Shown: in pieces, positions 47,371-60,271 of the stretch
How the letters are laid out: every line of letters begins with the position of its first letter
How positions within the stretch are numbered: the stretch's first letter is position 1
Assembly: GCA_028564675.1 (NCBI GenBank)
Contig: JAOVVO010000315.1
Coordinates: 24,218-88,217 of the forward strand
DNA: 64,000 nt
Direction of reading: 5' to 3'
DNA from: Onchocerca lupi
Lineage: Eukaryota > Nematoda > Chromadorea > Rhabditida > Onchocercidae
Notes under the pieces: generated by a model
Databases searched by the model: none
Told to the model about the DNA's origin: nothing
The model's input: only the letters and a program-made list of their open reading frames with translations
Translations under genes and position numbers: made by a program

Positions 47371-50300
47371 CTGATTGTGTTTTCAACGACGAAATCTTGG
47401 AAATTTTGATTTTATTTTCGAATGGGAATTTTTCTTTTCCGTAAGAAAAAAAAAAAAAAAAAAAAAACATAAATATCGAATCAATACGAAGTGATTATAA
47501 AATATAACTATCAAGTTACATTAATCGATATTTTTACTCTTCTCATGAGTTAAGGAAAAATTTCAAATTAAAAATATTGGTGAAAGAGAAATATTTTTAT
47601 CATATAATTGTAATCTTAAATCTTAAACGTCGAATTTTTCATATCACTACGAAATGATTCATTCTACTGAAAAAGTGTCAAATAAAAACCTGGTTGATTT
47701 CTATATAATAATACCCATGTTCCAAATGCAAGAAATGATATGCCAGCATGTAAATAATAAACAGCTGGCCATCCGAATCTTGACATACACAACTATAAAT
47801 AATTTCTAATATTTCCTGAGAAAGCAAGATGTTAATAATCATGAATATTATTTTTACCTGAATTTATCAGCTAAATTTATAATTGTAATTTAATCAAAAT
47901 AATCGATACTAAAATCAGAAAAAAAAAAAAAACGATTATTTTAGCAAAGATCATTTGAGCAAACATTTGATCTTTAATTAAATTAGTAAATTTTTTTAAA
48001 ACTTTCCCGTACTTTACCAGAAGTAGCCATTGTAAAAACAGCAGCTAATTGACCAAATGATACCAATGTTGAAATGAATAATCCGTTTTGCTTCAGCGAT
48101 GCCCAATTAGCCGTTACAGCACCAGTAGTTGGCATGCAAATCGTAAAACTTATGCCCTAAAAATAAACAAAAAAAGAAAAAAAAAAACATGAATAAAAGT
48201 AAACATAAAAGATTTAAATGATTTATACATTTAATTAGTTTTCTTTAATATATGATTCTTGTTTAGTGAATTTTTAAAAGTTGCAAAATAAACCTGACAA
48301 ATTCGCAGAATAACAAAATATATGATATTATCCTGAGCTACAGCAAGCGGTACTAGCATTGTTGCTATAGCTGTTAGCATACCACTTGCAAAAAATACGA
48401 CTCGAAGGCCGAAATACTAAAAAAAAAAAAAATATCCTTTTATTCTAGAATGAAATATTTAATCATAACAATAGATAGTTGAATAACTGTCCAATTATAC
48501 GGTAGAGCGGTCATAACGATTCAGAATACAGTACAGCAGTCATTGCGATCTAATAATTCGACATGCGACATAAGTGAAATTACAGCTCAAAATATATTTT
48601 GTCTATAGGTAAAACCGAAATGAAATAATCCAGATATTTTGTATGTTAGAAATTTTGTAATATTTCTCAGACAAATTAGTGAAATTCCTCAAACAAATGA
48701 AACACTCATGTATATTTGGGCACAAAGGCTTTTATTTTCTCATCTTTTGATCTGCTACGAGAGCTCATGTGCTTTGTTTAAAATGTTTAAATCCATGTTA
48801 ATTTCGCTGGTATATTGCAAAAATTAAAGCTTTTGTGTTTTTGTTTGAATTATTGTTAGTGCTGTCTATCTTGTCTTTTGTTCTGATTATCAACTTTTTG
48901 TATGATAAATGTGTTGCGAACTTCTTAAAATTTACACCATAGATTATTCATATAAGGAGCTTTTCAAATAAATGGAACTTGATCAGATTTGCTTTAGAAC
49001 ATGGATTATTTTAAAGTTAGAATTTTTGATTCTTAATCAAATTTTATTATGATTTAGCTGTCATGATGGAAGTGATGAATTAGAAAATCAGAAAAAAATG
49101 AAGTAAGAGGCTTCTTCCAGGAGATTATTTTCACGGTAAAATTTTTCTTTTCTTTTTTTCTACTATGAAAATAGAAATCATATATTAGGCTAATATTCAA
49201 AGCAACTCAAATTGGTTAGAGGCACATTAAAAAACCCTTTGGGATTTGATTTGAATGCAAATCGATAATTGCGATCAGTCTCTTCAAGTCGGGAGCAATG
49301 TTTTCAAGATCAATATCAGAAGCATTTCAATTCCAATTCAATTTTGGAAGATGGTTTGAAGAGCACAAAGAACAGTTCAGCAGAACAAAGATAGTGATGA
49401 AGCGAAAAAAAAAGATAAGTCAGAAATGGAAAATACGACAACGTAGTGAGCATTCAAACGATTGTTAGTTTTTTTAGTATTTCATGTGTATTGTTCATTT
49501 AGTCTCTATTATTATATAATATAGGATATTATTATCTACAATATCGTATAAGATCAACGAAGGTTATTATTATCGATTATCTATAAAATCACAGAAATCC
49601 AATGAAAGCTATTACTGATCTAGCCAAATTTGACAGCAAGAAGAAACAATCTCCAATTCAAAATATCAAAATTTTACCAATTCAAACGATCAGAAGCAAA
49701 GTGTTAGAAAGAATTTTCAAGCTAAACTATCAGAATTTTTCTGCAACATATATCATCATGATTAAAAGTTAATAAACATCACATCACAGAACATAGTTCA
49801 TGCACTGAATCAGAATTGAGCTCCTAGGGCTAATTATTATCAATTTTTTTTCTACAATTGATTAGTTACAGAAGGATGATTAATAAATTTATCTTATGGC
49901 ACATTATAATTTTAAATTATAATATTAGTTATGAAACGGCTTGTCTAATTCAATTCAATTAGATTACAATTTGCTTCAAGCCAATTATTTGAATCATTTC
50001 ATTGTAAAAGAATAATGCTTAATAGTTTTAACTTACAATGAATGATTCGGAAGGATTTGAAAATTTTTACAAATTAAGATTACATCTGCTTTGAGATGAA
50101 ATTTAATATTTTGAAAATAAAAAAAAAAAAAAAAAAAAATTGACATTACCTGTAAAGCATGTGTCACAAATAATACAGTTACTATGGCACCAATAGCAAC
50201 AGAACTGAATATAATAGTTTTATCATCTTTCGAATAACCTTCATTGCTTACATTATGAACTGTCGTCTGTGAAAAAATTTGACAAAAGTTAAGAAATTTA

Positions 50301-52343
50301 TTTATTGACAATTCAAATTTAATTGCATTTGATGAATTTAATTTATTAGCTCGATTAAATTCATAAAAAACATTATTGATCAAAGACAAAATAGGATTTT
50401 TCCTAGAATTATTGAATTTTTTTCGAAATGAAATATTTGAAGTAATTCAGAATATTCAAAAATTAAATATAAATGAGGCAAAGTTAATGAAATGGTAAAT
50501 AATATCTTTTATGAATACCATATTATATATTTTAATGGGAAAAAATAATGTTTTCCATAATAATTTCACTCGATATTCCACTAATTTTTTTTAAGTTTTT
50601 ATTTTTAATATTTAATTTCAGAAGAAGATTAAGCTTCAATGAACCAAAAAAAAAAAAAAAAAAAAAACAAAAAGTTTACTTCTTTCACCTTGAATTGTTA
50701 AACTGATTTTTTTATGACGATAATTTTTGTCTGTTAACATTTTCAATAGCAGTAATTTGTTTTGAAAATTGGTTCAAATATATGCTATAAATTTTTCAAA
50801 TATGAATTTTCTAAATCTTCATAGGACTATACGTATTTCTTTTTAATATTATATATATATGCATATTCAGATTTAAAATATATTCAGTTTAAAATTTGAT
50901 TAATTTGAATGATTGAAAATATGATACAAGATTTTTAAATAGAATTTTTACTGATAATAGGATAATGTGTTAATATATAAAATAGATTCGAATTCCTCGC
51001 GAAAAAATAATTTTAAAAATTCATCAGTTGTTTTCATTTTCATTTTTCTTTTTCTTTTCTTTTTTTTTTTTTTTTTTGAATATTAACAAAAGTAAGACAA
51101 TCCCAATATTTGACAGGAGCTAATAAAAAAAAAATGACTAAGAAATTGAATGATTGCCAAAATGATAAGCAAATCATCAAAGAAAAAAATTTCTTGAAAA
51201 TTTATTTTATTTCAAAGAATGCTTGCGATACTAGTTTCATGTCAATTTTAGCTTTACAAGATAACATTTTCTTATGTAATAAATTTTTGAAGATTAGAAT
51301 AACAATTTCTGATGAATTCAAATTAAAACATTTTATCAACTTATAATTAATTTCTCTGGTATATTGATCAACCTAATCAAATATATTTTGTTAAAATTTG
51401 ACAAGAATGATAGGAAATGCGTAATAATTTCATTACTTATTCAAAAAGTAAAAGTTGAAAAAAAAAAACAAATAAATGAATAAAAATATTATAAATATGC
51501 AAGAAATGAAAAAGTTTAAGCAAATAAGAAGCAACAATATTTCTTCATTTATTTTTCAATTTTTATTTACATAAGATATGTTTACTTATTAGTTTATCGT
51601 TTTCAAATTAATACTCTTTGTATTTCATCTATCAAATTCTTTTGCCTAAAAGATATTGGGAAGTTGAAATAAATTTAATTAATTTAATTAAATTTTTTTT
51701 TTCAACTTTAAAAGTTATCATTTACGTCTAAGCATTTAATAAAATATATTTCTCAAATTCGATAGAAATACTTGGCGGAAATGATCATACATAGGCTTGT
51801 TGAAAGAAATTTATGGCAGAATTTGTTGAAGTTATTCTATCTCATTTTTGCGATTTAAATTTTTTTAATCTTTTCTCAAATTAAATTCATTTAAATTATC
51901 ATAATCATTTTTCAAATGATTGGAAACATTTATCACTTTTTGCTTTTTTCATTTAATCTTAATATTATTATGCAAACAAATGAAATGTTTAAGTGAAAAA
52001 CTATTCGAGAAAAAAAAAAAAAAAAAAAAAACCAAAATAATTCTAAAAAAATATTAAGTATAAGAATTAAATCTTTGAGTAATTCATTTTCAAATTGATG
52101 ACAAATAAATCTAACCTCATTAATTCCGTTCGCTAATTCCTTGCCATATTGTGGTCTTATACAAAGAACGGTAAAATTGAATGTAACAATATTGGACATG
52201 ATTGATGCAAGACATATCAACGTAGATATCAGTATAATATAACGTATTCCACGTATCGGACATGAACCATTTGATGTTTCAACAATAGCTGTTTCACCAG
52301 CTGTTTCTACCATTGCCAAATTTTGCTCAGTTAATTTCACCAT
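45026..52343 (-). CDS. SLC17-like major facilitator transporter (gap at TM7)
   Basis: Clear exons: 52343-52116, 50266-50150, 48416-48294, 48156-48013, 47792-47690, 46591-46484, 46387-46261, 45968-45892, 45679-45587, 45232-45026. They give about 442 aa; relatives are usually 480-560. SLC17-type proteins move organic anions such as sialic acid or glutamate, or phosphate, across plasma or vesicle membranes with H+ or Na+. TM1 is about residues 36-60. The glycosylatable loop, LRICQGISFTICMP segment, RFGWPAVYYLHA, YSVEHTGFSAALP and FAGYTSDKLR are family landmarks. Exon 5 ends in phase 1 while the next sure exon begins in phase 0, so at least one exon is missing between 46592 and 47689. A weak candidate lies at 47433. 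The stretch expected for early TM7 was not found. The gene may be intact with an unseen divergent exon, misassembled, or broken. A good splice acceptor lies 12 nt before the ATG. Confidence 0.85.
47318..47370. repeat. (AAT)n microsatellite inside the transporter gene
   Basis: About 17 perfect AAT units lie in the interval where a transporter exon is expected. Minus-strand reading would give a Tyr run. Length variation here is likely. Confidence 0.95.
47371..47433 (-). other. Candidate extra exon of the transporter (loop 6-7)
   Basis: Read from 47433 in the phase left by exon 5, the sequence gives EKFPFENKIKISKISS and a few more residues. This resembles the family's linker (xKHPFVxxxELxxIxxGK). 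The acceptor is poor (GGAAAAG after a T-run), and the reading then enters the (AAT)n microsatellite as poly-Tyr with no sure donor. It is a lead, not a call. Confidence 0.3.
48417..50149 (-). other. Large second intron of the transporter gene
   Basis: At 1.73 kb this intron is several times longer than most introns in the gene except the first. Its middle (about 48490-49450) is less A/T-rich than other introns and includes a short plus-strand ORF at 48639-48827 with no known motif. Near 48499-48557 there is an imperfect 29-bp tandem pair (ACGGTAGAGCGGTCAT / ACAGTACAGCAGTCAT). It may carry an old insertion or an intronic non-coding RNA. Confidence 0.5.
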
Positions 52344-52366
52344 AATTTTTAGCTACTGTATAAAAG
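52344..52366 (-). promoter_or_regulatory. Likely trans-splice acceptor of the transporter gene
   Basis: On the minus strand TGTTCTTTTATACAG is followed by a 12-nt leader and then the ATG. The pyrimidine tract and CAG fit a nematode 3' splice site, and no upstream exon is evident, so spliced-leader addition is the simplest reading. Confidence 0.55.
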
Positions 52367-55300
52367 AACAGCATTATTTAATTGCTACCGTATGAAAATG
52401 ATACCGTATTCGACAAAGACATGAACAAAATAAACTGTGAGAAAATATTCGTCACTTTAAAAATTTGTGTAAAATCAGGAGAGAAAAGAAAAAAAAAGAA
52501 AATGAAGTAAAATTAGGAAAAATAATTGTTGATTGATTTTCTATTAAGCAAATTTTGGACATCAAAGATGGAGGATTTTTTAGGTCATGCTAATTTATCA
52601 AGGAAAGTATAACAGTTGAAAATACAGGAAAAAGTATGATATTTGAAAAACAGAAAAAAAGATACAGTATTTGAAAAATATAAAATAGCTTATCGATTGA
52701 TATCTTTAGATCTGAAATTTAATTCATAGATCAATTTAGAGATATTATTATAATAATATAATGATGATACACCTTTCTACTCATCATATGTTAATTCATT
52801 AGCGAAAAGTCGGCATCTTTATTCATTAAAAGTTTTTATTTGACGTTCGTATGATTTGATTTTTCAACCAATAGCTACTTTTTTAATTTGTTTGAAATTT
52901 TTAGATTATATAATTTAGCAACCTTCGATACTACTGAATTATTTCAAATATGCTATCAGAAAATGGAATGATTTGACGAAGAAGATCAAACAATTTTTAT
53001 TTATAAAAATATTTTCTTATATAAAATATGCCTTATGAAATTAAGTATTTTTGAACAAAAATTGCAAAAAAAAAAGTTGCCAAAAATCAAAGCAAATAAT
53101 ATATCAACAAAAATTGAGCTATAAATTAGTAAACACAACAAATTAGTAAGTCTCAAAAGTTATGCCTAAGACAAAAGTGTAAAAAAAATTTTCATTCAGT
53201 CTTTTTTTTTTTTTATTGCGAAGTAAATGATTACCGTTTTCAAGCCGATTTATATAAATGATTTTGTTAAAAAAAAAAAAAAAAAAAAAAATGTAAAAGT
53301 AGAATGAAATCAGGTTCATTGAAAAAAAAAAAATAAATTTATGACTCTAGAAAAAAGATTAATTGTTAAAAAAAAAAAAATAAAATTAATTACTTTTAAG
53401 GAGTAAAAAATAAAAATAACTTCCTTGATGTATATTTTTGTGCGTATGTGTGAAATTTTACGAAGCAATTGATGGAAAAATTAATTTTGAATAAAATTGA
53501 TAAAAAAATAATAAACAATTAAGTTGCAACAATGAACTTTATCATTGTCAAATAGATCATGCGACATTTTATTTGTCTGACAAATTAGCAACTTTAATTA
53601 AAGCTGCAAAAATTTTGCTAAAAGATAAAGATTTTATTGATAGATAAATTGATAACTTGATGAATCATCTATGCTAACATTAATAAAAACATTTAACGAG
53701 TAATCTTCAACAATCAATTATATCTTTTTGACAAATAATTTTTCAATCATTTACATTATTCCAAAAATAAAAATAAGAATGAAGATCATTTTTATGAAAT
53801 TCAAATTTGTTGCAATCATCAAAACATCAAATAATAGAATTGAAAGAGAATAAAATAAAAAAATCTTTCCATGTTTTGAAAAAAAATTTTTCATGAAATG
53901 AAAACATTTCATTGCAAATATGTTAAAAGCTTTAAGAGAAAAATGTTTCATCAGTTTTTGCGATATTTGAAAAGAATGATAAAATTTTTTTAAACACCTT
54001 GAAATACTGCAAAAAAAAAAAAAAAAGTAAGAAATATTAGTATCATCAATGAATATATTATTGTCAGAAATAGTTGTATAAAATACGAACTAGAATTATA
54101 TTTTTCAGCTAGAATTTTTTTTTTTTTTTTGGATTGAACTTCATTAAAATTTTTGTTTTTCAGCCAAAATTAACAAATAAAGAATCATATTTCAACAATA
54201 AATAATGGTTTTCTAATAGAGTTAATCATTATCAATAGATCAATTATGAGAAAATAATGGATCAGTTATGATCTTGAACTGATTGATTATGGTGATTTGC
54301 GATAATTTACTGATAATTGAACAATTAGTGAATAAAATTGATCAAATACTTTTTTTTTATCATAATATTCTTAACATTTATGGACAAATGAAACAATTTT
54401 TGCTTATTGTATAAGAAATAAAATTGCTATGAAATATATTTTGCTTATTGTATGAGAAATATGAAAAATCTCAATCCAGCTTATCTTACTAGCTAATCAG
54501 CTTATCAGAAATTGAAAGTTCTGCTAACAATCTAAGTAGATTAAAGGCCAAACTAAGCCAATTTTAGTATAAATTGAAAGGATTCTATTCATTGTAACAT
54601 ATCGATTAGACTTAACGGCAAAGGACATTAATTGAATCCTTTAATTAGATTTTTCTAGGCCCGATTATAAATTGTATTTTAATCAAAGAAATGATTAAAA
54701 TATAAAATGGAATGAATCAGTTTTAAGGGAATTTTCCTTTTTTTTTTTTTCGATTTCTTTTTAAATATACATTTATACGAGAAATATTAAAAAAGAAATG
54801 GAAAAAAAAATTATCATAAATTCAAAATAATTAAAAAAAAAATAATTTCTTTTTCTTTTAAAAAATTTTCACTTCACATAATTATTACTATGGAAGAATT
54901 CGAAGTTTTTATATAGGAAATATAAAATTTCTAAATTCTAAATAGAATTTTATAATTTTCATTGATATTTTATTCATTTCTTTTTAATATTTTCAGATAA
55001 TTGTCATCATTTTTTTTTCTCCTAATTATTCCACCTTTTCAGGTTTTTTTTTCTTTTTCTTTCTATGAAACAATACAATGTAAGGTTGGAAATGTATAAG
55101 CAACATTAAGCATAATTTTTTTTTTTTTTTTTTTTTGCACTGTAAAAATCAATAATGTTACTCATCGAAAAACATTTATACGTTGGAATTTTTTTTTTTT
55201 TTTTTTGTTTTATAATTTTCTCAGGCTTTTTCAGTTATCGTTTTAAAATAATTTATTTTTAATTTGCATTTTAGATGAATTGTTTGTGAATGAATAACAT

Positions 55301-57444
55301 TTTTTCCTATACTTTACGATAAATCATAATTTCATCAGAGTAACAGTAAACATAATTAATTGTTAATCTTAAATTTGAGAAAAAAAAAAACTTTTCAGAA
55401 TTTTTTATAACATCAGTATTACAAAATTTTTTTCCTATTCAATCAGAAAATGAATTTTCATGTAATTTAAAAAAGTTTCATTTAATTTGATGTAAACTGA
55501 AATATTTTTTAATAATCTAACCATCGCATCTATTATTTCTTAAGCTATTTATGATGATATTCAAATTGAAAGAAGCGAATGTTTCGGAACTTCAGTTTTT
55601 GCAAGTTTTTGAAACAAAATAAACAGATTTAATCGATTGCATCGATTCAGTTGAAAAAAATTAAAAGATAATCTAAGAGAGATGCAATGATAATTGCTCA
55701 CTGATAAGATATATATAAATATACATATTCAAAAGAATGATATGATAAATAAATGATATTTTGATAGTATCAGATAAGAAATACTGGAACATATATTGCT
55801 GAGCGATTTTGAGGAAGAAGAGGAAGATTTACTGAAATGTATGAGGAACTGTGAAATAAGACTAAGAGAATCTGGTGATCTTTGATTTAAAGTACGATGA
55901 ATTTTCCCACTTCACATATTTTTGATGTTCTGAAAAGTTTTGTCCTTTTTTTTTTCCTTTTTTTTTTTTTTTTTAGCTAAAATGACAAGAAACAAATATA
56001 AAAACCAGCACATTTTTCATGTTAAATCGAAAGAAAAGAGATCAATTTCTCTTTGAAAATAGACAAAATACTTCAAAAAATCTGGTAAAGTTCAGTTATT
56101 TTATCTAACAAAAAAAAAAAGTTCCCGCTATTTTTTTCAAATTTTGTCTTTTTGAAAATTCATTCTCTTTTCAGTTAATAATATTAATTAAAGCAATTGA
56201 AATGATAAATTTATAAAACTTTATTTTTTTTCAATTTAAATTAAAATTAAAATTATTAAATTAAAATTATTAAAATGAAAATTATAATTCACTAAAACTA
56301 GATAATAGAGATAAAATTTTACAAATTGAATGAAACAATTATTAGTTTGTTGTTGTTATTTTCTATTCTATTATTTCTGATTTTTTAAATTTCAAATTTA
56401 GAGTGAATCAAATTGAAGAAAGATAGAATGAAAAGAGAAGTTTGTTAAATTTTGAAATTTAATAATACTGATTGTACCGATATAAAAGAATCAAGTTAAT
56501 TTAAATTTCAAACAAGTTCGGTATGAGGATATCATTAAAATATGCGATTCTTGAATGGAAATATTGAATTTTTTTTTTATAAAATTTGATATTTTCATTT
56601 TCGATCAAGACATAAATTTGGATTGCTTTAATGATTAGTTGTAGTGGAAAATTAACTTCCTCGTACAAATATAATTCTTTTCAAATTTTCATAGCCATTT
56701 TTTACGATTGAATTTTTAATAACAATTAGAGTTTATTATTTCTATTATAATCCATTTCATGTTATTTGATTCTAATTCTGATTCATTTATTCTATTCCAG
56801 TTTATTCTTGCAACCTAATGAAATTCAATAATTAATTGTTGACAAGTTCGATTTTATTTTTTATGAAATTATATTCCATTGAATAAAGTATGGTTTAGTT
56901 TTTAAAAATTTTTTAAAATTAAATCATAGAGAAAAATCAATTTCACGGTACAAATATGTTTTTTTTTTTTTTTTTTTCAAATCTTTACAATCATTTTTTG
57001 CGATTAAACTTTTGACTGCTAAAAAGAAATTGAATTTTTAATTATTAAATCATGTTGGCTTTTAAATAACTTCAAATAAAGTTTAAATAAATTTGAATTA
57101 ACTATTGAAATGCAGCAGTGAACTAATATTTTCAATTATTGAAATTAAGTAATAACATTAGAAAGAAAGTCAAAATATATTTTATTCAATGATATATAAT
57201 TTAATAGAAAGCAAAATCGATCTTGTCAGTAATTTAATTATTGAATTATATTAGGATGTAGGAATGAAATGGAATAGAATAAATCAGTAGAAATGAAATT
57301 AAATAGCAAGAAATAGAATATTATAGAGATAATATTTTTTAAATTATTCATTTATTTATTTCGAAAAAATGAAAATTAATTGTTACAATTATTATATTAA
57401 TAATATTCCAACTTCTTGCTCAACTTTTCATTATTCATTAAAAA

Positions 57445-59300
57445 ATTGAAGTGAATTTAAAAAATTTGAATTTTTTTCCACAAAAATCAAATTAATCCAT
57501 TAAGAATTGTACATATTCTTGAGAATGAACCTAAAAAAAGATAGTCAGGGTGAATTTTATAAATCAAAAAAAAAAAAAAAAAAAAAGATAGGCGAGAAAA
57601 ATTAACCTTTTTTTTTTTTTTTCGAATACATTCAGAAAAATTAATCATTTTACATTTGATATTTTAGCAATTTTTATGAATAAGTGCAACGATGCCGATT
57701 GATAATACTCTGATTGAATCAAGGTATTATTAATTATCTTGCAATAGAAAGTTCTTATCTTTCAGAATATTTATCATTATCAAAAAAAAAAAAAAAGAAA
57801 AAAACTAAAAATGCATCAAATGAAAGAGTTCATAAAAAGTGCTATAAATATGATATCATCCTATCAGTTAAACTCTTTCCAGTTTGAACTCTTTTTTTTT
57901 TTTCTCAAAATTCTGTTACAGTATTCTTTTTTGACTTAAACAAGTCATTTTGACAGAAAAAAAATTCATTGAAAGAAAAATGAAACCGTTCCTTTTTTTT
58001 TTTTTCTTAAAATATTTCATCATCAAAATGTAATGCAAACTTTAAAACATTCAAAATTAATCAAACACGTACTTTTTTTTTTTCAATTGAATTACTACTT
58101 AAAGTGGCGGAAAATATAGATAAAATAATGGAATTAATTTTTAGAATTCGAAAAGCTTAAATAAAACAATTTTAATTCTTTATTTTCATTCTTTTTTCCT
58201 GGAAGTTCAAAAAAAAATAATAATAATAGTAATAATAACCTGAATTTTAAAGTTGTTGGTAAAAGCTCAAGTTATTCGAACCTTTTTAAAAAGTTATTTA
58301 TAAAAACTTTTCAAAAAAGAGAAAAAAAAAAAACGAAAAAAACGAAAAGAAAAAATGTGTCCTTTACATGATCACTGAAAAAAATGGAATAAAATGAAAT
58401 GGAATTTAAAAAATTTGAATTTTTTTTTCTACAAAAATTCAAATTAATCCATCAAGAATTGTACATATTCTTAAAAATGAGCTGAAAAAAAAAAAAGACA
58501 ATCAGGGGCGAATAATTTATAAATCAGGAAGAAAAAAATGAAAAATATAGGCGAAAAAATTAATCATTTTTTTTTTTCGAATACATTTAGAAAAATTAAT
58601 CATTTTAACATTTGAAATTTTACCAATTTTCATGAGTAAGTGTAATGATACTGATTGAATGAAGGTATTATCAATTATCTTACAGTAGGAAAGTTCTTAT
58701 TTCTCAGAATACTTATCATTATCATTCGAACAAAAAAAAAAAAAAAAAACTGAAATTGCATCGAATGAAAAGTGCTATAAATATGAAATTAGCAATCCTA
58801 TCATTTAAACTCTTTATCATCTTTCCTTTTTTTTTTTTTCAAAATCTGCTACGATATTTTCTTTGACTTAAACAAATCATTTTGATAAAAAAAGTTCATT
58901 GAGAGAAAAACGCAACCGTTCTTTTTTTTTAAAAAAAAAAAAAGTTATTAAAATGTAATACAAAGTTTGAAACGCTCAAAATTATACAAAAACGTACTTT
59001 TTTTCTTTTTTTCAATTGAATTATTAACTGAACTGGAGGAAAATATAGATAAAATAATGGAACTAATTCTTAAAAATCGGAAAGCTTAAATAAAACAATT
59101 TTCAATTCTTTATTTTCGTTCCTTTTTTTTTTTTTTTTTCATGAATTTGAAAGTTATTGGTAAAAGCTAAAGTTACTTAAGCTTTCTGATTTCTAAAAAT
59201 AATATACAATTGTAAATAGCTTATCAGTTGAACAGCTGTACTGGGTTAAAACTTTTAAAAAAAAAAAAAGAAGAATTTTCTCTCCACATGATCATCTCTG
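57445..59300. repeat. Diverged tandem segmental duplication, two ~0.93-kb copies
   Basis: Copy one (about 57445-58385) and copy two (about 58395-59300) keep the same order of landmarks. They are AAGAATTGTACATATTCTT, TCGAATACATT..GAAAAATTAATC, a GATTGAAT..AGGTATTAT block, GAAAGTTCTTAT, AAAAGTGCTATAAATATGA, GACTTAAACAA(G/A)TCATTTTGA, GGAAAATATAGATAAAATAA, AAAGCTTAAATAAAACAATT and ACATGATCA. Identity appears to be about 80-85% outside homopolymers. Neither copy has a coding frame. Confidence 0.93.
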
Positions 59301-60233
59301 ATTGCTTTATTTATTATCAAAATATATTCAGATCATAGAGATTGCAAAAAGAAATGAAATTATCAGATTAATTACAGTTATTTGTAATGATATTTAATAC
59401 AATCCAAAATGTAGTGATTCAAAATTCAAAAGACTTTTCTTATCATCAATTCTTTACTTTTTATTCTTGTCTTGATCGATATGTAAAATGTATGCACTTT
59501 GAGTTTCAATTGAAATAAGCAAAATAATCGCAAACCAATGATTCCTTGAAGTAAGCAAAAATTGATTGCAAAAATGTTCGCAAACCAATCAGTTTCAACA
59601 TTAACCATATGAATCATATATGAATTGACCAGCTTTGAATGATAGATAAGTCATTTGTTTATTTCAAAATTTCATCGATTTTTGCTTATTTATTCGTCAT
59701 TTTTCCACTAAATAGTGCATAAAATTTCATTTTATATTAGCAACATTATTTAAACATTCAATACAGACATACTTGCCTTCTTAGCCATAGCCAAATAAAA
59801 CTATCACCGATCTTTTTAATCGTGGCAATAATTGAGAGTTTTTGTTTCTTGTCGTATTATTATCGAAACTTTACGGCATTACAAAATTTGGATAATTAAA
59901 TCTTTATAACGAAAATTGATGATACAGCAACTTCCGGAACAATTACAATATCAATCATATTAATACAACCAACTGACCTCGTAGTAGCACATCCTTTCAA
60001 AAATGTTCTCATGTTTAGAAAAAAAAAAAAGAAAAAACTGTTATACTTAAAAAAAAAAAAAAGTGTATATAAAAAAAAAGAAACTGCAAAAGTTTAAGTT
60101 TTTTAAATTAAACTAAAAAAATTTAACTAAAAAGGTTTTATTTTGATAGATTCTTGTTATTTTTGTTGTTACTTTATGTTTATTTATATAAAAAAAAAAC
60201 TGAAGGTAATTTAGTTGATTTTTGTAGGTTTTT

Positions 60234-60237
<4 letters not shown>

Positions 60238-60270
<33 letters not shown>
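60238..60270. repeat. Long poly(A) tract
   Basis: Roughly 33 consecutive A residues, among the longest in the window. The following ~150 bp (60275-60440) is less A/T-rich. Confidence 0.9.

Positions 60271-60271
<1 letters not shown>

Noticed and set aside
47270..47470. Minus ORF with a long Tyr run
   Set aside because: Most of it is the translated (AAT)n microsatellite and poly(A) tract. Only a short part is kept as a weak exon candidate.
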